The translations under genes were made by a program, and so were the position numbers. The notes under the pieces are model-generated. The model made no database searches and had not been told where the DNA came from. It saw only the letters and a program-made list of their open reading frames with translations. This document shows, one piece after another, positions 54,358 to 64,000 of a stretch of DNA of 64,000 nt. Source of the DNA: Paenibacillus sp. W2I17 (lineage in GTDB: Bacteria > Bacillota > Bacilli > Paenibacillales > Paenibacillaceae); assembly GCF_030815985.1 (NCBI RefSeq), contig NZ_JAUSXM010000001.1, positions 4,526,001-4,590,000 of the forward strand, in the 5' to 3' direction. Each line of letters opens with the position of its first letter. Positions within the stretch are counted from its first letter, which is position 1.

Positions 54358-54700
54358 GGATACGCCCGCTTTCTATCATAGTTAGCCAATCGCCCATCAG
54401 CACAGTGCGCGTTGCGCCTGTGCGTGAGAATGAGGCTTTTATATATGCTGATCACACTCTATATATAATGGTAGATACACATCACCATCAAGGACTTTTT
54501 CATTGTAGTCAACCTCTTTCCGAAAGGAACCATTCCCCAGCTGGGAAATGCTCATCCGGAAAGAGTATGCTGATTCTTCTCGTCAAGAAAGGCGTTCCGT
54601 AAGTGGCACGCACGAACTCTGTTAACTCTTCTTGCATCCATCGTTTCCAACATGCTATCGATCATGAAGGACCCTCATGGGATCCATGCAATAGGTTTAA
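54358..54700 (-). other. darA-yaaR intergenic region: promoter and nested inverted repeat
   Basis: No gene is supported in these 343 bases. A leftward promoter for yaaR is likely: -35 TTGATG (54486-54491) and -10 TTATAT (54463-54468) with a 17-base spacer. Upstream of it is a nested imperfect palindrome (54514-54565): CTCTTTCCG/CGGAAAGAG outer arms and CATTCCCCAG/CTGGGAAATG inner arms. It could stabilise or end the darA transcript, but no run of U follows. Confidence 0.55.
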
Positions 54701-55045
<345 letters not shown>

Positions 55046-55091
55046 TTAGAATAAGCACCTTTATCAAATGCCCTGTCTATATATTAGACAA

Positions 55092-55739
55092 TTACTCGTC
55101 AAAATCCTTCAAAATCCCTGTTTCCAGCGACAAAATCATTGCTGCCAAGACATCCTCCTGCTTCATGGAAGCATCGATAACCCTGATCCGTTCTGGGAAC
55201 TGCTCTTTTAATAGGAAGTAACCCTCTCGGACTTTACGATGAAACTCCAGATTTTCCAGATCCAGACGGTTCACTTCCCGGCCATCATGAGCATCGATCC
55301 GGCCAAGCCCCACTTCAGGCTCAATGTCCAGATATAAGGTCACATCCGGCATGAGATCACCAATCGCAAAACGATTAATGGCCCATACATTCTCTATCCC
55401 GAGTCCACGGGCGTAGCCTTGATAGACCAGACTGCTATCGACAAATCGGTCACAGATGACTGCCTTTCCAGCTCTCAGCGCAGGCTCTACTTTCTCCGCC
55501 AGATGCTGGCTGCGTGCAGCTGCATACAATAGCGCTTCGGTTCGAGCATCCATTGCCGTATGAAGAGGGTCCAGAATAATTGAACGTATTTTCTCCGCAA
55601 TCTCAATTCCACCAGGCTCTCGCGTAACTACGTAAGGTATACCCCGTTCTTCAAAATAAGAACCTATTCTACCGATCATCGTTGTTTTACCGGAACCCTC
55701 TCCCCCTTCCAGCGTAATGAATTTACCTCTGCGCTGCAT
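55092..55739 (-). CDS. tmk: thymidylate kinase
   Basis: Tmk phosphorylates dTMP to dTDP. The 215-residue protein has the P-loop [16 protein letters not shown] near residues 9-24, [14 protein letters not shown], the [18 protein letters not shown] block that binds dTMP, and a lid region near 145-160. It has typical length. darA follows 60 bases later. Confidence 0.96.
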   Translation of the reverse strand: MQRRGKFITLEGGEGSGKTTMIGRIGSYFEERGIPYVVTREPGGIEIAEKIRSIILDPLHTAMDARTEALLYAAARSQHLAEKVEPALRAGKAVICDRFVDSSLVYQGYARGLGIENVWAINRFAIGDLMPDVTLYLDIEPEVGLGRIDAHDGREVNRLDLENLEFHRKVREGYFLLKEQFPERIRVIDASMKQEDVLAAMILSLETGILKDFDE

Positions 55740-55956
55740 ATGCTTCCCTGCTTTCTATGTCGATAATTGCATCTATTGCTGCTGTAATTGAATATGCTTA
55801 GACCCTCTTGCTACAAGATATGATATCCCCCGCCCAGAGGTGTATAGCTACAGCTATATCGGTACGTAATAATAACACCAAGATCATACAAGCTTGTTTC
55901 TTTCTATAATACTATAGGTCAGCGGTTACTCCAACATGAACAACAAAGTAAAGCGT

Positions 55957-56649
55957 TCAACCGTAGATGATCCATACCCATAATGGAAGCATAATTGATC
56001 CGGCAATGGCACTGACAATCATGGAAACTGAACTGAGGGCTACCGCATTCTCTCCATATTCAAAAGACCTTGCCATGCCGAGGGCATGAGATGCTGAACC
56101 CAGTCCAATCCCATAGGCATGTTTACTGCGGACTTTGGCCCATTTCAAGAGCATCGGCCCCAATAATATCCCTGAGAATCCTGCAATCATCACAAACAGC
56201 GATGTGAATGAGGCATTCCCTCCAACCTGATTAGCGAGTTGAATAGCCACAGGAGTTGTGACTGATTTTGGCAACAAAGCGATGACCATTTCCTGAGGAT
56301 AGCCAAGCAGAATGGCGATTAAAGCACCTGTGGAGACACCTGTAATACTGCCTCCGATTGTCCCACCCACAATGGGAATGATGTTTTGCTTCAGCACATG
56401 CAGATGTCTGGATAAGGGAAAAGCGAGAGATACAACTGCTGGACCCAAGAGCTCCTGTATCCATTTGCCACCCAACATGTATGTATCCAGCTTTATACTG
56501 GAAATCACCAAGATCAGGATCAGTATGGCAGTCGTTGTGAGTACAGGCATAAGGATCGGCCATCTCAGCCTTTTATATAGTCGAGTGGCTGGAATGTATA
56601 CAGCGATGGTTAGTGCGATCATTCCAATTCCGAGGATGAATGCTGACAA
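55957..56649 (-). CDS. lrgB: LrgB/CidB family membrane protein
   Basis: LrgB-like proteins are multi-pass membrane proteins tied to control of autolysis and to pyruvate or glycolate transport in other bacteria. The 230-residue protein has about seven hydrophobic segments with family motifs: LLGPAVVSLAFPLSRHL near residues 67-83, LLPKSVTTPVAIQLANQVGG near 124-143, and YGIGLGSASHALGMARSFEYG near 179-199. The start overlaps the preceding lrgA gene by about 30 bases, so the two are coupled. Confidence 0.9.
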   Translation of the reverse strand: MSAFILGIGMIALTIAVYIPATRLYKRLRWPILMPVLTTTAILILILVISSIKLDTYMLGGKWIQELLGPAVVSLAFPLSRHLHVLKQNIIPIVGGTIGGSITGVSTGALIAILLGYPQEMVIALLPKSVTTPVAIQLANQVGGNASFTSLFVMIAGFSGILLGPMLLKWAKVRSKHAYGIGLGSASHALGMARSFEYGENAVALSSVSMIVSAIAGSIMLPLWVWIIYG

Positions 56650-57047
56650 GTGATCGCCTCCTTTTTACCTGAATGAGACGATCTCCATGTCATGAGCCAC
56701 TCACTTAATTTGGCAGATATCAGACATGTGATTAATGTGCTAACGATTAAACCCAGAACCAATAACAATGTGTTAGCTCGAAAAAAATCAAAATGATTAA
56801 TAATGCCCACAGTTGGTGGGATGAACAACAATTGCAGATGAGATTGAAGCCACGTCGACCCTTCTTCTCCCCAGCTCATTTTGATCCATCCCAGTTGAAT
56901 GGTGACAAACAATACCAGCATGCCCACAATACTGCCTGTTAACGGCAGATGTAATACAGCTTGAATCAAGTTTCCAATCCAATAAAAACCGTACATCAAC
57001 AAAACTTGCAGGACTATTCCTGTATATTTTTTTAGCGGAATACCCAA
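56619..57047 (-). CDS. lrgA: LrgA/CidA family holin-like membrane protein
   Basis: The 142-residue protein has four hydrophobic helices and family sequence: LLMYGFYWIGNLIQAVLHLPLTGSIVGMLVLF near residues 15-46 and LLFIPPTVGIINHF near 73-86. It pairs with lrgB, which it overlaps. LrgA/CidA proteins are called holin-like and affect murein hydrolase activity. The chosen start is a TTG at 57047 with AGAAGGG six bases upstream. The open frame continues to 57104, crossing the end of a possible inverted-repeat element. Confidence 0.85.
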   Translation of the reverse strand: MGIPLKKYTGIVLQVLLMYGFYWIGNLIQAVLHLPLTGSIVGMLVLFVTIQLGWIKMSWGEEGSTWLQSHLQLLFIPPTVGIINHFDFFRANTLLLVLGLIVSTLITCLISAKLSEWLMTWRSSHSGKKEAITCQHSSSELE

Positions 57048-57094
57048 AGTGTTCCCTTCTTTCTTATGTCTATCTATATAAGTTGAACTAAAGC

Positions 57095-57435
57095 GTGTCT
57101 TCAAACTGAACGTGTCTGGAGCAGGGCACGGAGCGGGAGCGCTAACGACCCTGTGACGTCTTATTCAGCGATTTGAAGCGCCCGCAGCAATCTAAGGAAT
57201 CTGAAACACGCTATATTGGAATAACCAGCCGTTTACAGCGTGTTTGTTAGGTGAATTTGGTTAATAACGTGTCTCAGGTTCCTTACAAAATAAAAGGAGG
57301 ACTCGAAGGCTAAATAAGATGTCCTCGGTTTCTTAGAAAATCGTCTGGACAATTCGCCAGGATCAGCAATCCTTGACTTCAAGATGTTGGACCCTGACAT
57401 CCTTCAACGTATTGCATGCCTGAGTTTGAAGACAC
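57095..57435. repeat. 341-bp non-coding segment bounded by 13-bp inverted repeats
   Basis: GTGTCTTCAAACT at 57095-57107 is repeated exactly in inverted form, AGTTTGAAGACAC, at 57423-57435. No coding region of note lies between them. Sequence inside differs from neighbouring intergenic DNA and includes a partial repeat of CGTGTCT (57111-57117). This is the layout of a small non-autonomous element (MITE-like), but no target-site duplication was evident. Confidence 0.4.
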
Positions 57436-57556
57436 ACCCTAGCAACTAGATTAATGACCAAGAGACCCTCACATATGTAGGGTCCGGTATCGCTATCCGT
57501 ATTGGTCATATTGCCTACCTATTGGTGAATGCAATTCAGATCTTCATGTGTTCCCT
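57436..57556 (-). other. nested inverted repeat after the decarboxylase-like gene
   Basis: Outer arms ATGACCAA/TTGGTCAT (near 57454-57508) enclose a hairpin GACCCT-ACATATGTG-AGGGTC (57464-57484). It lies downstream of the decarboxylase-like gene and could terminate its transcript, although the following run of U is weak. Confidence 0.4.
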
Positions 57557-59365
57557 TCATTCCTTCATAACCTTCAATACCTGTAGAGATGCATCGGATA
57601 CCCCATGAAACTTTGCACCTTCATCCCGCAGGAGTTGTATACGAGCCACCATCGATGTACTAATACGTTCACCCGGATATACAAGCGGAATCCCTGGAGG
57701 GTATGGAATAACCATCTCGGCTGATCGACAACCCGCGCTTTCTTCTATTGGGACATTAATCGTATCCGTATCCACAATCGGTTGAAGTGTAAAGGGGATC
57801 GGTTCTGAGTAGCGAGTGTTTTCTTGTAAATTGTTCCACGTGGAAATATAATGAGCCGAACCTTTCGCAATCTGTTGCGATGGCTCTGCAGTGGATTGGA
57901 TCTGCTCATGCCCATCCGCAGAGCTGATATGGTGTAAAGCTTGCAACAGGTGCTGAGCATCTTGCACCGTTGAGCCCAGGCTGAAGAGTAAGACGACGTA
58001 CCGTTCGTCGCTCATCTCGGGCACACAGCCGCATACTTCCAGCTGCTGCTGTAGCCCATAACCGCTCAGCACCCCTGCGCCGTCATAGATGACGGCCTTG
58101 AATGGGTCCTGAGCGGTATACCCCGCGGCAGATGGCATCGCCGCCGCGGTCAGGCCCTCCCGTGTCTGCTGCGCAGCGGACACGGACATGCCAGCCGGCT
58201 TCGCAGTTCCGGCTGGGGGTTCTGGCTGCAGCAACTGAAAGCGCGGCAGCTCCGCGAGGCCACGCTTAAAGGCATTCACGGCGGCGAGCCCCGCCGTGAA
58301 TGTGTTCGCGCCCTGCACATGCAGCAGCCGGCGCGCAAGATCAAGCGAAGCCATCACCGGGTATGATGGGCTTGAGCTTTGCACCATGGCCAGGCGCTGC
58401 CTTAACAGGGACCAGTTTAACCGTGGTCCCTGAATGTGCAGCATGGCACCCATGGTGAAGGCCGTCAGCATCTTATGTGTCGACTGCACGACACCGTCTG
58501 CTCCGGATGACAGTGCAGAGACAGGCAGCTCCGGATGCTGCCCATAATGCGCGCCATGCGCTTCATCCACGAGCAATGGCATGCCAGCTGCGTGGCACAC
58601 CTCGGCTATGGGCGTCAGATCAGCGCCCATGCCGTAATAATTGGGCAAAGTGACCAACACGCCCTTTGCCTCAGGATAGGCCTGGACAGCATCCTGCACC
58701 GTCTCCACCGACGGCATGACTGCAAGTCCAGACGCAGGATCAACCCACGGCTCCAGAAATACAGCTCTTGCGCCTGCCAGCATCAACCCGTGAATAACGG
58801 ATTTGTGCACATTCCGTTGCACCAGTACAATACTGTTTGGCTCGTCACACACGGTGAGCAATAAGGACAGATTACCCGCAGTACTGCCTCCCACAAGGAA
58901 GAAACTCTCCTCAGCGCCAAAACAATCTGCCGCAAGCTCCTGTGCTTCCTGGATCACACCTTCTGGATGATGCAAATCGTCGGTGCCCGTGATCTCCGTA
59001 ACATCCATCTCCATCATTTCCAGAAATGAACGCACTGGTGTCAGTTCTATTTCCAAACGAACCCCTTCGTCACCAAAATGTTTCCCGCTCGCCAGATCAG
59101 CCCCATGCTCATCCACCGAACTGAAACGCTCTACCTTCTGGTTAACATTCTTTCCTCCATCATTCTGAATCTCACCGTTGTGCTGGTGTTCCTCATTGAC
59201 GATATCCTTAACTGGAGGTTGCCCTGCTTCTGCTTGTTCTACCAAATGTCGATAAGCTTGTCCATTCTTATGCCCAGGCACATGAAAAGAACGTTGCTTC
59301 GAATCACGATACGCAAGCAACGCTTCATATAAAGGGGCTCTACTTGATTTATTTTTATGATCCAT
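57557..59365 (-). CDS. Orn/Lys/Arg decarboxylase-family PLP enzyme (YaaO-like), with insertions
   Basis: The 602-residue protein is a fold-type I PLP enzyme. LYEALLAYRDSKQRSFHVPGHKNG opens it. The core has DVTEITGTDDLHHPEGVI near residues 111-128, LVGGSTAGNLSLLL, DEAHGAHYG, and the PLP lysine in QSTHKML. The C-terminal decarboxylase domain ends with PYPPGIPLVYPGERI. A polar stretch of about 60 residues (about 40-105) separates the N-terminal arm from the core, and two more polar segments lie in the C-terminal half; YaaO lacks these and is about 480 residues. The ATG at 59365 has AGGATGG. Substrate (Arg, Lys or Orn) cannot be told from sequence. Confidence 0.85.
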   Translation of the reverse strand: MDHKNKSSRAPLYEALLAYRDSKQRSFHVPGHKNGQAYRHLVEQAEAGQPPVKDIVNEEHQHNGEIQNDGGKNVNQKVERFSSVDEHGADLASGKHFGDEGVRLEIELTPVRSFLEMMEMDVTEITGTDDLHHPEGVIQEAQELAADCFGAEESFFLVGGSTAGNLSLLLTVCDEPNSIVLVQRNVHKSVIHGLMLAGARAVFLEPWVDPASGLAVMPSVETVQDAVQAYPEAKGVLVTLPNYYGMGADLTPIAEVCHAAGMPLLVDEAHGAHYGQHPELPVSALSSGADGVVQSTHKMLTAFTMGAMLHIQGPRLNWSLLRQRLAMVQSSSPSYPVMASLDLARRLLHVQGANTFTAGLAAVNAFKRGLAELPRFQLLQPEPPAGTAKPAGMSVSAAQQTREGLTAAAMPSAAGYTAQDPFKAVIYDGAGVLSGYGLQQQLEVCGCVPEMSDERYVVLLFSLGSTVQDAQHLLQALHHISSADGHEQIQSTAEPSQQIAKGSAHYISTWNNLQENTRYSEPIPFTLQPIVDTDTINVPIEESAGCRSAEMVIPYPPGIPLVYPGERISTSMVARIQLLRDEGAKFHGVSDASLQVLKVMKE

Positions 59366-59540
59366 GAAATATCCATCCTGTACATATATAATGTGCGCCC
59401 TATGCGCTTCAAAATGCTTCCTAATCCAAGGAACGCACTTCTTCCCCATCTCCACACGCTCTACTGCAAATGATCTATACCATTATATCAGCATACGCCT
59501 TCCCAAGATGGCAAACAAGACATTCTCTCCTCTTAAAAAC

Positions 59541-59563
59541 AGAAAAAGGCCCATTGGGCCTCT
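59541..59563 (-). terminator. terminator after gin
   Basis: On the minus strand AGGCCCA-TGGGCCT (59547-59561) forms a compact hairpin followed by TTTTC. It lies 60 bases beyond the gin stop and before the decarboxylase-like gene. Confidence 0.85.
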
Positions 59564-59622
59564 ATACACATCAGCATCGTTACAATGTGATGTTTCGCTT
59601 CTACTTCTATTAGCAACATTCA

Positions 59623-59808
59623 TTATGCGTTTTTTTGTACCCAAATTTGCTTCATTTGATGAATAAAATAATTGTACTTGGCATCCTGCGCGTCGGTATG
59701 AACCATTTCTGCTTCACAAGTGTCACATATGAATTCAGATACAATAAAAATGCCTTCTCTTTTTCTTTGCTCGCAGATAATACATGTGTGTTCGGCATGT
59801 TCTTCCAT
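59623..59808 (-). CDS. gin: anti-sigma-G factor Gin (CsfB)
   Basis: Gin binds sigma-G to block early activity in the forespore and also sigma-E in the mother cell. The 61-residue protein has two CxxC pairs, CIIC near residues 9-12 and CDTC near 28-31, forming the zinc knuckle. GIFIVSEFICDTCE and a C-terminal helix with YNYFIHQMKQIW also fit. The ATG at 59808 has AAGGTGG eight bases upstream; a GTG four codons earlier overlaps that site. It lies near the rRNA operon end, as csfB in B. subtilis. Confidence 0.92.
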   Translation of the reverse strand: MEEHAEHTCIICEQRKREGIFIVSEFICDTCEAEMVHTDAQDAKYNYFIHQMKQIWVQKNA

Positions 59809-60309
59809 GAACCATCCCACCTTGTTTTACGTTTACTATCAGTATTACACAGTTTCTATTATTTTAAACATTTTCATAGTGCTTTCTTTCTATAAAATAT
59901 ATATATTCGCCCGCCCCCTCTTGGGTGTCTGTACCGAAAAATACATTCATTCTCCCTACAAGAACGTCACCTGCTTATGTATATACAGTTATCCTGCATT
60001 CCATCGCATTTACCTCTACATCACGTATCCCTTGGCCTGACTCAAACTTATATTCAATTTCCTTAAAAAAACTTGGAATCCCAGCCGATATATAATACAT
60101 GATAACGATATCAAAGCCTGACAGTCCGTGTTTTCGGGAGTATACTGAGATAAAAGCTCCATCGAATCTCAATATCTTGTACAATCGTCATGGCGTGAGA
60201 TACAAGGTTCATATATACATACATGTATGATTCATTCCCTTTTACTCGTGTAAGAAAAACGAATACCTACCCCACACAAACGTGAATCCGAAGGAGGATA
60301 TATAATCGT
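59809..60309. other. intergenic region between gin and the membrane protein gene
   Basis: These 501 bases are AT-rich and lack a convincing gene. A minus-strand open frame (59975-60184) has no ribosome binding site and no recognisable product. A palindrome CATACATGTATG lies near 60219-60230, upstream of the plus-strand gene, and may be part of its promoter. Confidence 0.35.
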
Positions 60310-60834
60310 ATGATCGCCGAACCGGAGAATAAAGCAACGTTTTATCAATACCGGCTTCTGAAAAAAAAGGCTATCGCCCGCAGTGTCATTTACAGCTATC
60401 TGTGTCTGCCGGTCATCATGCTCTTATTCAATCTACTCGCATTCTCCTGGACTGGCCTCTTCTTTTTTGTACTGGCAGGTCCAATCACCATCTGGATTCA
60501 TTATGTCATCGCCAGAACAATATTACTTCTGGTCCGTACCTCTTACGCCAAACGCTGGCGCTGGAATATGCGTATGCCCTGGTTAGGTTATATCCCTGAT
60601 CAGCATTTTAGCTTCCGTATGTTTGTCCGGGTACACCTTAACATGAGCTGGATTGGATTATGTATCATTACAGTATGTTTGATATGGTCGCCATTGTCCT
60701 TCACCCTCTCGCTGATCTTCTGGCATTTGTGGTTGCTGGGTCCTCGCTTGTATGTTGTAATGGTACTCTCCCGTGAGCGCAAAGACGGACTCATCAAATT
60801 GAATGAACAAGATGTCTCATACTATCTGCAATAA
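60310..60834 (+). CDS. hypothetical multi-pass membrane protein
   Basis: I do not recognise a named family for this 174-residue protein. It has a polar start, then four hydrophobic segments: about 25-44 (VIYSYLCLPVIMLLFNLL), 45-70 (GLFFFVLAGPITIWIHYVI), 114-132 (WIGLCIITVCLIW) and 133-155 (LSFTLSLIFWHLWLLGP). A basic, aromatic loop (SYAKRWRWNMRMPWLGYIPDQ) joins the halves. AAGGAGGATA lies about 13 bases before the ATG. It stands alone on the plus strand between gin and the rRNA operon. The arrangement of helices suggests an integral membrane protein of unknown role. Confidence 0.75.
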   Translation: MIAEPENKATFYQYRLLKKKAIARSVIYSYLCLPVIMLLFNLLAFSWTGLFFFVLAGPITIWIHYVIARTILLLVRTSYAKRWRWNMRMPWLGYIPDQHFSFRMFVRVHLNMSWIGLCIITVCLIWSPLSFTLSLIFWHLWLLGPRLYVVMVLSRERKDGLIKLNEQDVSYYLQ

Positions 60835-60960
60835 CGCTCCCTCATTTATGCAATACTCAATGTACCTCACTTACCTGTAATACATAATCGCTGAGTCCTT
60901 TGAATAATCTGGTGCAAAATCATGATCGTGTATCGTTCAGTTGACTCAGCCTCATATGCT

Positions 60961-61054
60961 CAAATAAAGGTTATCCACTGTGGATAACCTTTATTTGTCG
61001 TCCCCTTCTTATCCCTTATCCACAGTATGGGTATAGTAAAATGAGTTATCCCCA
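60961..61054. promoter_or_regulatory. DnaA-box cluster with a 37-nt perfect palindrome
   Basis: A 37-base palindrome with 18-base perfect arms (60961-60997) contains TTATCCACT on the plus strand (60971-60979) and TTATCCACA on the minus strand (60979-60987). A second perfect box TTATCCACA lies at 61016-61024 and TTATCCCCA at 61046-61054. The palindrome could also act as a terminator for the plus-strand gene 126 bases before it, because the arms end in TTTATTTG. DnaA binding is inferred from box matches. Confidence 0.65.
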
Positions 61055-61395
61055 CTCGAGGCTCCGTTCTTCTCCTCTTTTCCTCCCGCTGCTCCATATC
61101 CTCATAACACCAGATATCTCGTAGATCTTACACCTTTGAGCGATCTTTTGCCTCAGTCTCAGCTCTATCTGCCTTCTAGCTGTTTTCCATCAGCCATTCA
61201 TTACCTTAATACCTTTATACAACTTATATCTCTCCCCCTCTACTTTTAGCGCTCTACACTCCCCTATGCTTCAAGCACCCATACCACCTATACATGTACA
61301 AAAGAAACTACTCCATCCCTTCTGTACCTTTATGACCTCTGATCCACCATACGTCATAGGTTCTCCCATCATTACTAAAGCCTACTTCGCTAAAT

Positions 61396-61430
61396 AACAA
61401 AAAGCCCCCGATCAAGTACACGGGAGCTTT
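61396..61430 (-). terminator. terminator of the lipoprotein gene
   Basis: On the minus strand AAGCTCCCG pairs with CGGGGGCTT (61421-61429 and 61402-61410) across ten bases, then TTTG. Confidence 0.85.
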
Positions 61431-61490
61431 ACTATATTATAAGGAACATCACAACGTTAATTAATCATATACAACCTTACCCGCAACAGC

Positions 61491-61931
61491 TCAATCGTCT
61501 TCAGCCAATGATTTAACTGTCGCTTGAGTAGCATCATTTCTAGGAACCATTAGTGTAAAGGAACCATCATGTACTGCTAAATGCACAGTATGTCCTTCCT
61601 TTGCAAATACACGCAAGGTACTGGATTCATTGGATGTACCCTTGGCTTGCCTCTCTGTCCAACCCCAGCTTTTAATCTCGTCTAGATATACCTCAGGCAA
61701 GCTAGTACTTTCACTAATACCAGACAGCGTATATCGAACATAATCCATATCCGAATTATTTTCAGACTGGTCAGATTTATTCGCTACTTTAGGTACCGGA
61801 AAACTCTTCTCGTTCACCGCACCTTCATATGAAGTCCATACAGATCCTGAAGCTTCACCGCATCCTGCCAGAACAACGGTCAAACAAAGCAACAGAAATG
61901 ATTGTAGTCCAAGTCTCCGCCAACTTAACAC
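61491..61931 (-). CDS. small lipoprotein of unknown function
   Basis: The roughly 146-residue protein has a lipoprotein signal: basic start, hydrophobic SFLLLCLTVVLAGC with the lipidated cysteine near residue 24. The mature part has a short Ser/Asn-rich linker and a small folded domain with SLPEVYLDEIKSWGWTERQ and HTVHLAVHDGSFTLMVPRN, not recognised. The GTG at 61931 has AAGGAGG six bases upstream. It is the first gene after the rRNA operon. A surface role is all that can be inferred. Confidence 0.8.
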   Translation of the reverse strand: MLSWRRLGLQSFLLLCLTVVLAGCGEASGSVWTSYEGAVNEKSFPVPKVANKSDQSENNSDMDYVRYTLSGISESTSLPEVYLDEIKSWGWTERQAKGTSNESSTLRVFAKEGHTVHLAVHDGSFTLMVPRNDATQATVKSLAEDD

Positions 61932-62104
61932 ACACACCCTCCTTTTCACAGCTGCACATTCCAGCTCTGTGGTCAGGTACTTTTAGCATATTTAACATAG
62001 TCCTATTATACTGGTTTTGCCGCTGTTATCCGTAACAAAAATGTTACCTTCCAGTATCGATCATGTCAGAGCTTCCGATTATCATATTTAATCCTTATAA
62101 ACAA

Positions 62105-62141
62105 ATAAAAACCACCACCGAATAACATCGGCAGTGGTTCT
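62105..62141 (-). terminator. rRNA operon terminator
   Basis: On the minus strand AACCACTGCCGA pairs with TCGGTGGTGGTT (62128-62139 and 62109-62121) over six bases, followed by TTTATTTG. It lies just past the 5S gene. Confidence 0.92.
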
Positions 62142-62143
62142 TC

Positions 62144-62260
62144 GCTTGGCGGCGTCCTACTCTCCCAGGACCCTGCGGTCCAAGTACCATCGGCGCTAGA
62201 GGGCTTAACGGTCGTGTTCGGGATGGGTACGTGTGGAACCCCTCCGCCATCGCCACCAAA
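62144..62260 (-). rRNA. rrf: 5S ribosomal RNA
   Basis: The minus strand gives a 117-base 5S RNA. It begins TTTGGTGGCGATGGCGG, contains the conserved ACCCATCCCGAACACG and TACTTGGACCGCAGGGTCC segments, and ends GACGCCGCCAAGC, which pairs with the 5' end. It is the last gene of the rRNA operon. Confidence 0.97.
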
Positions 62261-62340
62261 CGCAACGCTTAGCTTATATTCAGAGATCGTTCTCTGAAAA
62301 CTAGATTCGAAACGAAACATGCGAATTACAACTTGCTATT

Positions 62341-64000
<1,660 letters not shown>

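Larger units (their letters stand above)
60835..61490. other. gene-poor region with DnaA boxes and pyrimidine-rich tract
   Basis: No gene is supported in these 656 bases. The left part holds the palindrome and DnaA boxes (60961-61054). The middle (61060-61330) is pyrimidine-rich on the plus strand and has no open frame with a start and binding site. The right end holds the terminator of the lipoprotein gene. Confidence 0.5.

Noticed and set aside
59975..60184. Minus-strand open frame of 69 codons
   Set aside because: It starts at a TTG without a ribosome binding site and has no visible family features.

Overview
The window looks like part of a Paenibacillus chromosome (a low-to-moderate GC, endospore-forming Firmicute). 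It carries a dense set of sporulation genes (spoIIE, spoVT, spoVG, yabG, yabP, yabQ, sspF, fin, gin, abrB), and its gene order closely follows the origin-proximal Bacillus subtilis segment from the rRNA operon and csfB (gin) to dusB/lysS, read backwards here. Almost every gene is on the minus strand, so transcription runs from the rRNA operon at the right end towards position 1. The species call is inference from protein content and synteny.

Layout from right to left, in the direction of transcription. 62.1-64.0 kb: 3' part of a 23S rRNA gene, then 5S rRNA and a terminator. 59.6-62.0 kb: a small lipoprotein, a gene-poor stretch with a DnaA-box cluster, a plus-strand membrane protein and gin. 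55-59.4 kb: a PLP-dependent Orn/Lys/Arg decarboxylase-like enzyme with unusual insertions, a possible 341-bp inverted-repeat element, and lrgA/lrgB. 50-55.7 kb: tmk, the c-di-AMP receptor gene darA, yaaR, holB, ricT, yabA, trmN6 and rsmI. 44.6-49.6 kb: abrB (plus strand) with many Spo0A boxes, an HD phosphohydrolase, tatD, and a ydaO-type c-di-AMP riboswitch leading into a 3D-domain cell-wall protein. 34.5-44.5 kb: rnmV, ksgA, yabG, veg, sspF, ispE, purR, spoVG, glmU, prs, pth and fin. 22-34.3 kb: mfd, prsA, spoVT, a flippase, mazG/yabN, hup, rqcP, yabP, yabQ, divIC and yabR. 13.2-22 kb: spoIIE (frameshifted), a von Willebrand A protein, a Ser/Thr kinase, tilS, hpt and ftsH. 6.7-13 kb: nadA-nadB-nadC, coaX, hslO and a secreted peptidyl-prolyl isomerase. 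0-6.4 kb: cysK, then the folate operon pabB-pabA-pabC-folP-folB-folK, a small HTH regulator and the first codons of dusB.

The blocks cover folate, NAD, CoA, PRPP, UDP-GlcNAc and isoprenoid precursors, translation quality control (pth, rqcP, ksgA, rnmV, rsmI), the replication clamp loader and its regulator, cell division, and stage-specific sporulation. Several promoters can be read: sigma-A type (cysK, nadA, yabR, veg tandem, abrB, riboswitch leader, yaaR), a Spo0A-type promoter with a 21-bp spacer before spoIIE, a sigma-H type before spoVG, and sigma-E/sigma-G-like sites before yabP and spoVT.

The most notable observations are: a single-base frameshift that splits spoIIE; a cluster of DnaA boxes containing a perfect 37-nt palindrome; a near-perfect LexA box upstream of the HU gene; a c-di-AMP riboswitch about 9 kb from the c-di-AMP receptor gene; and a Spo0A-box-rich divergent region at abrB. 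I found no CRISPR array, no tRNA gene, no prophage and no intact insertion sequence. I did not find a convincing wholly new multi-gene system; most of the window is conserved core genome.
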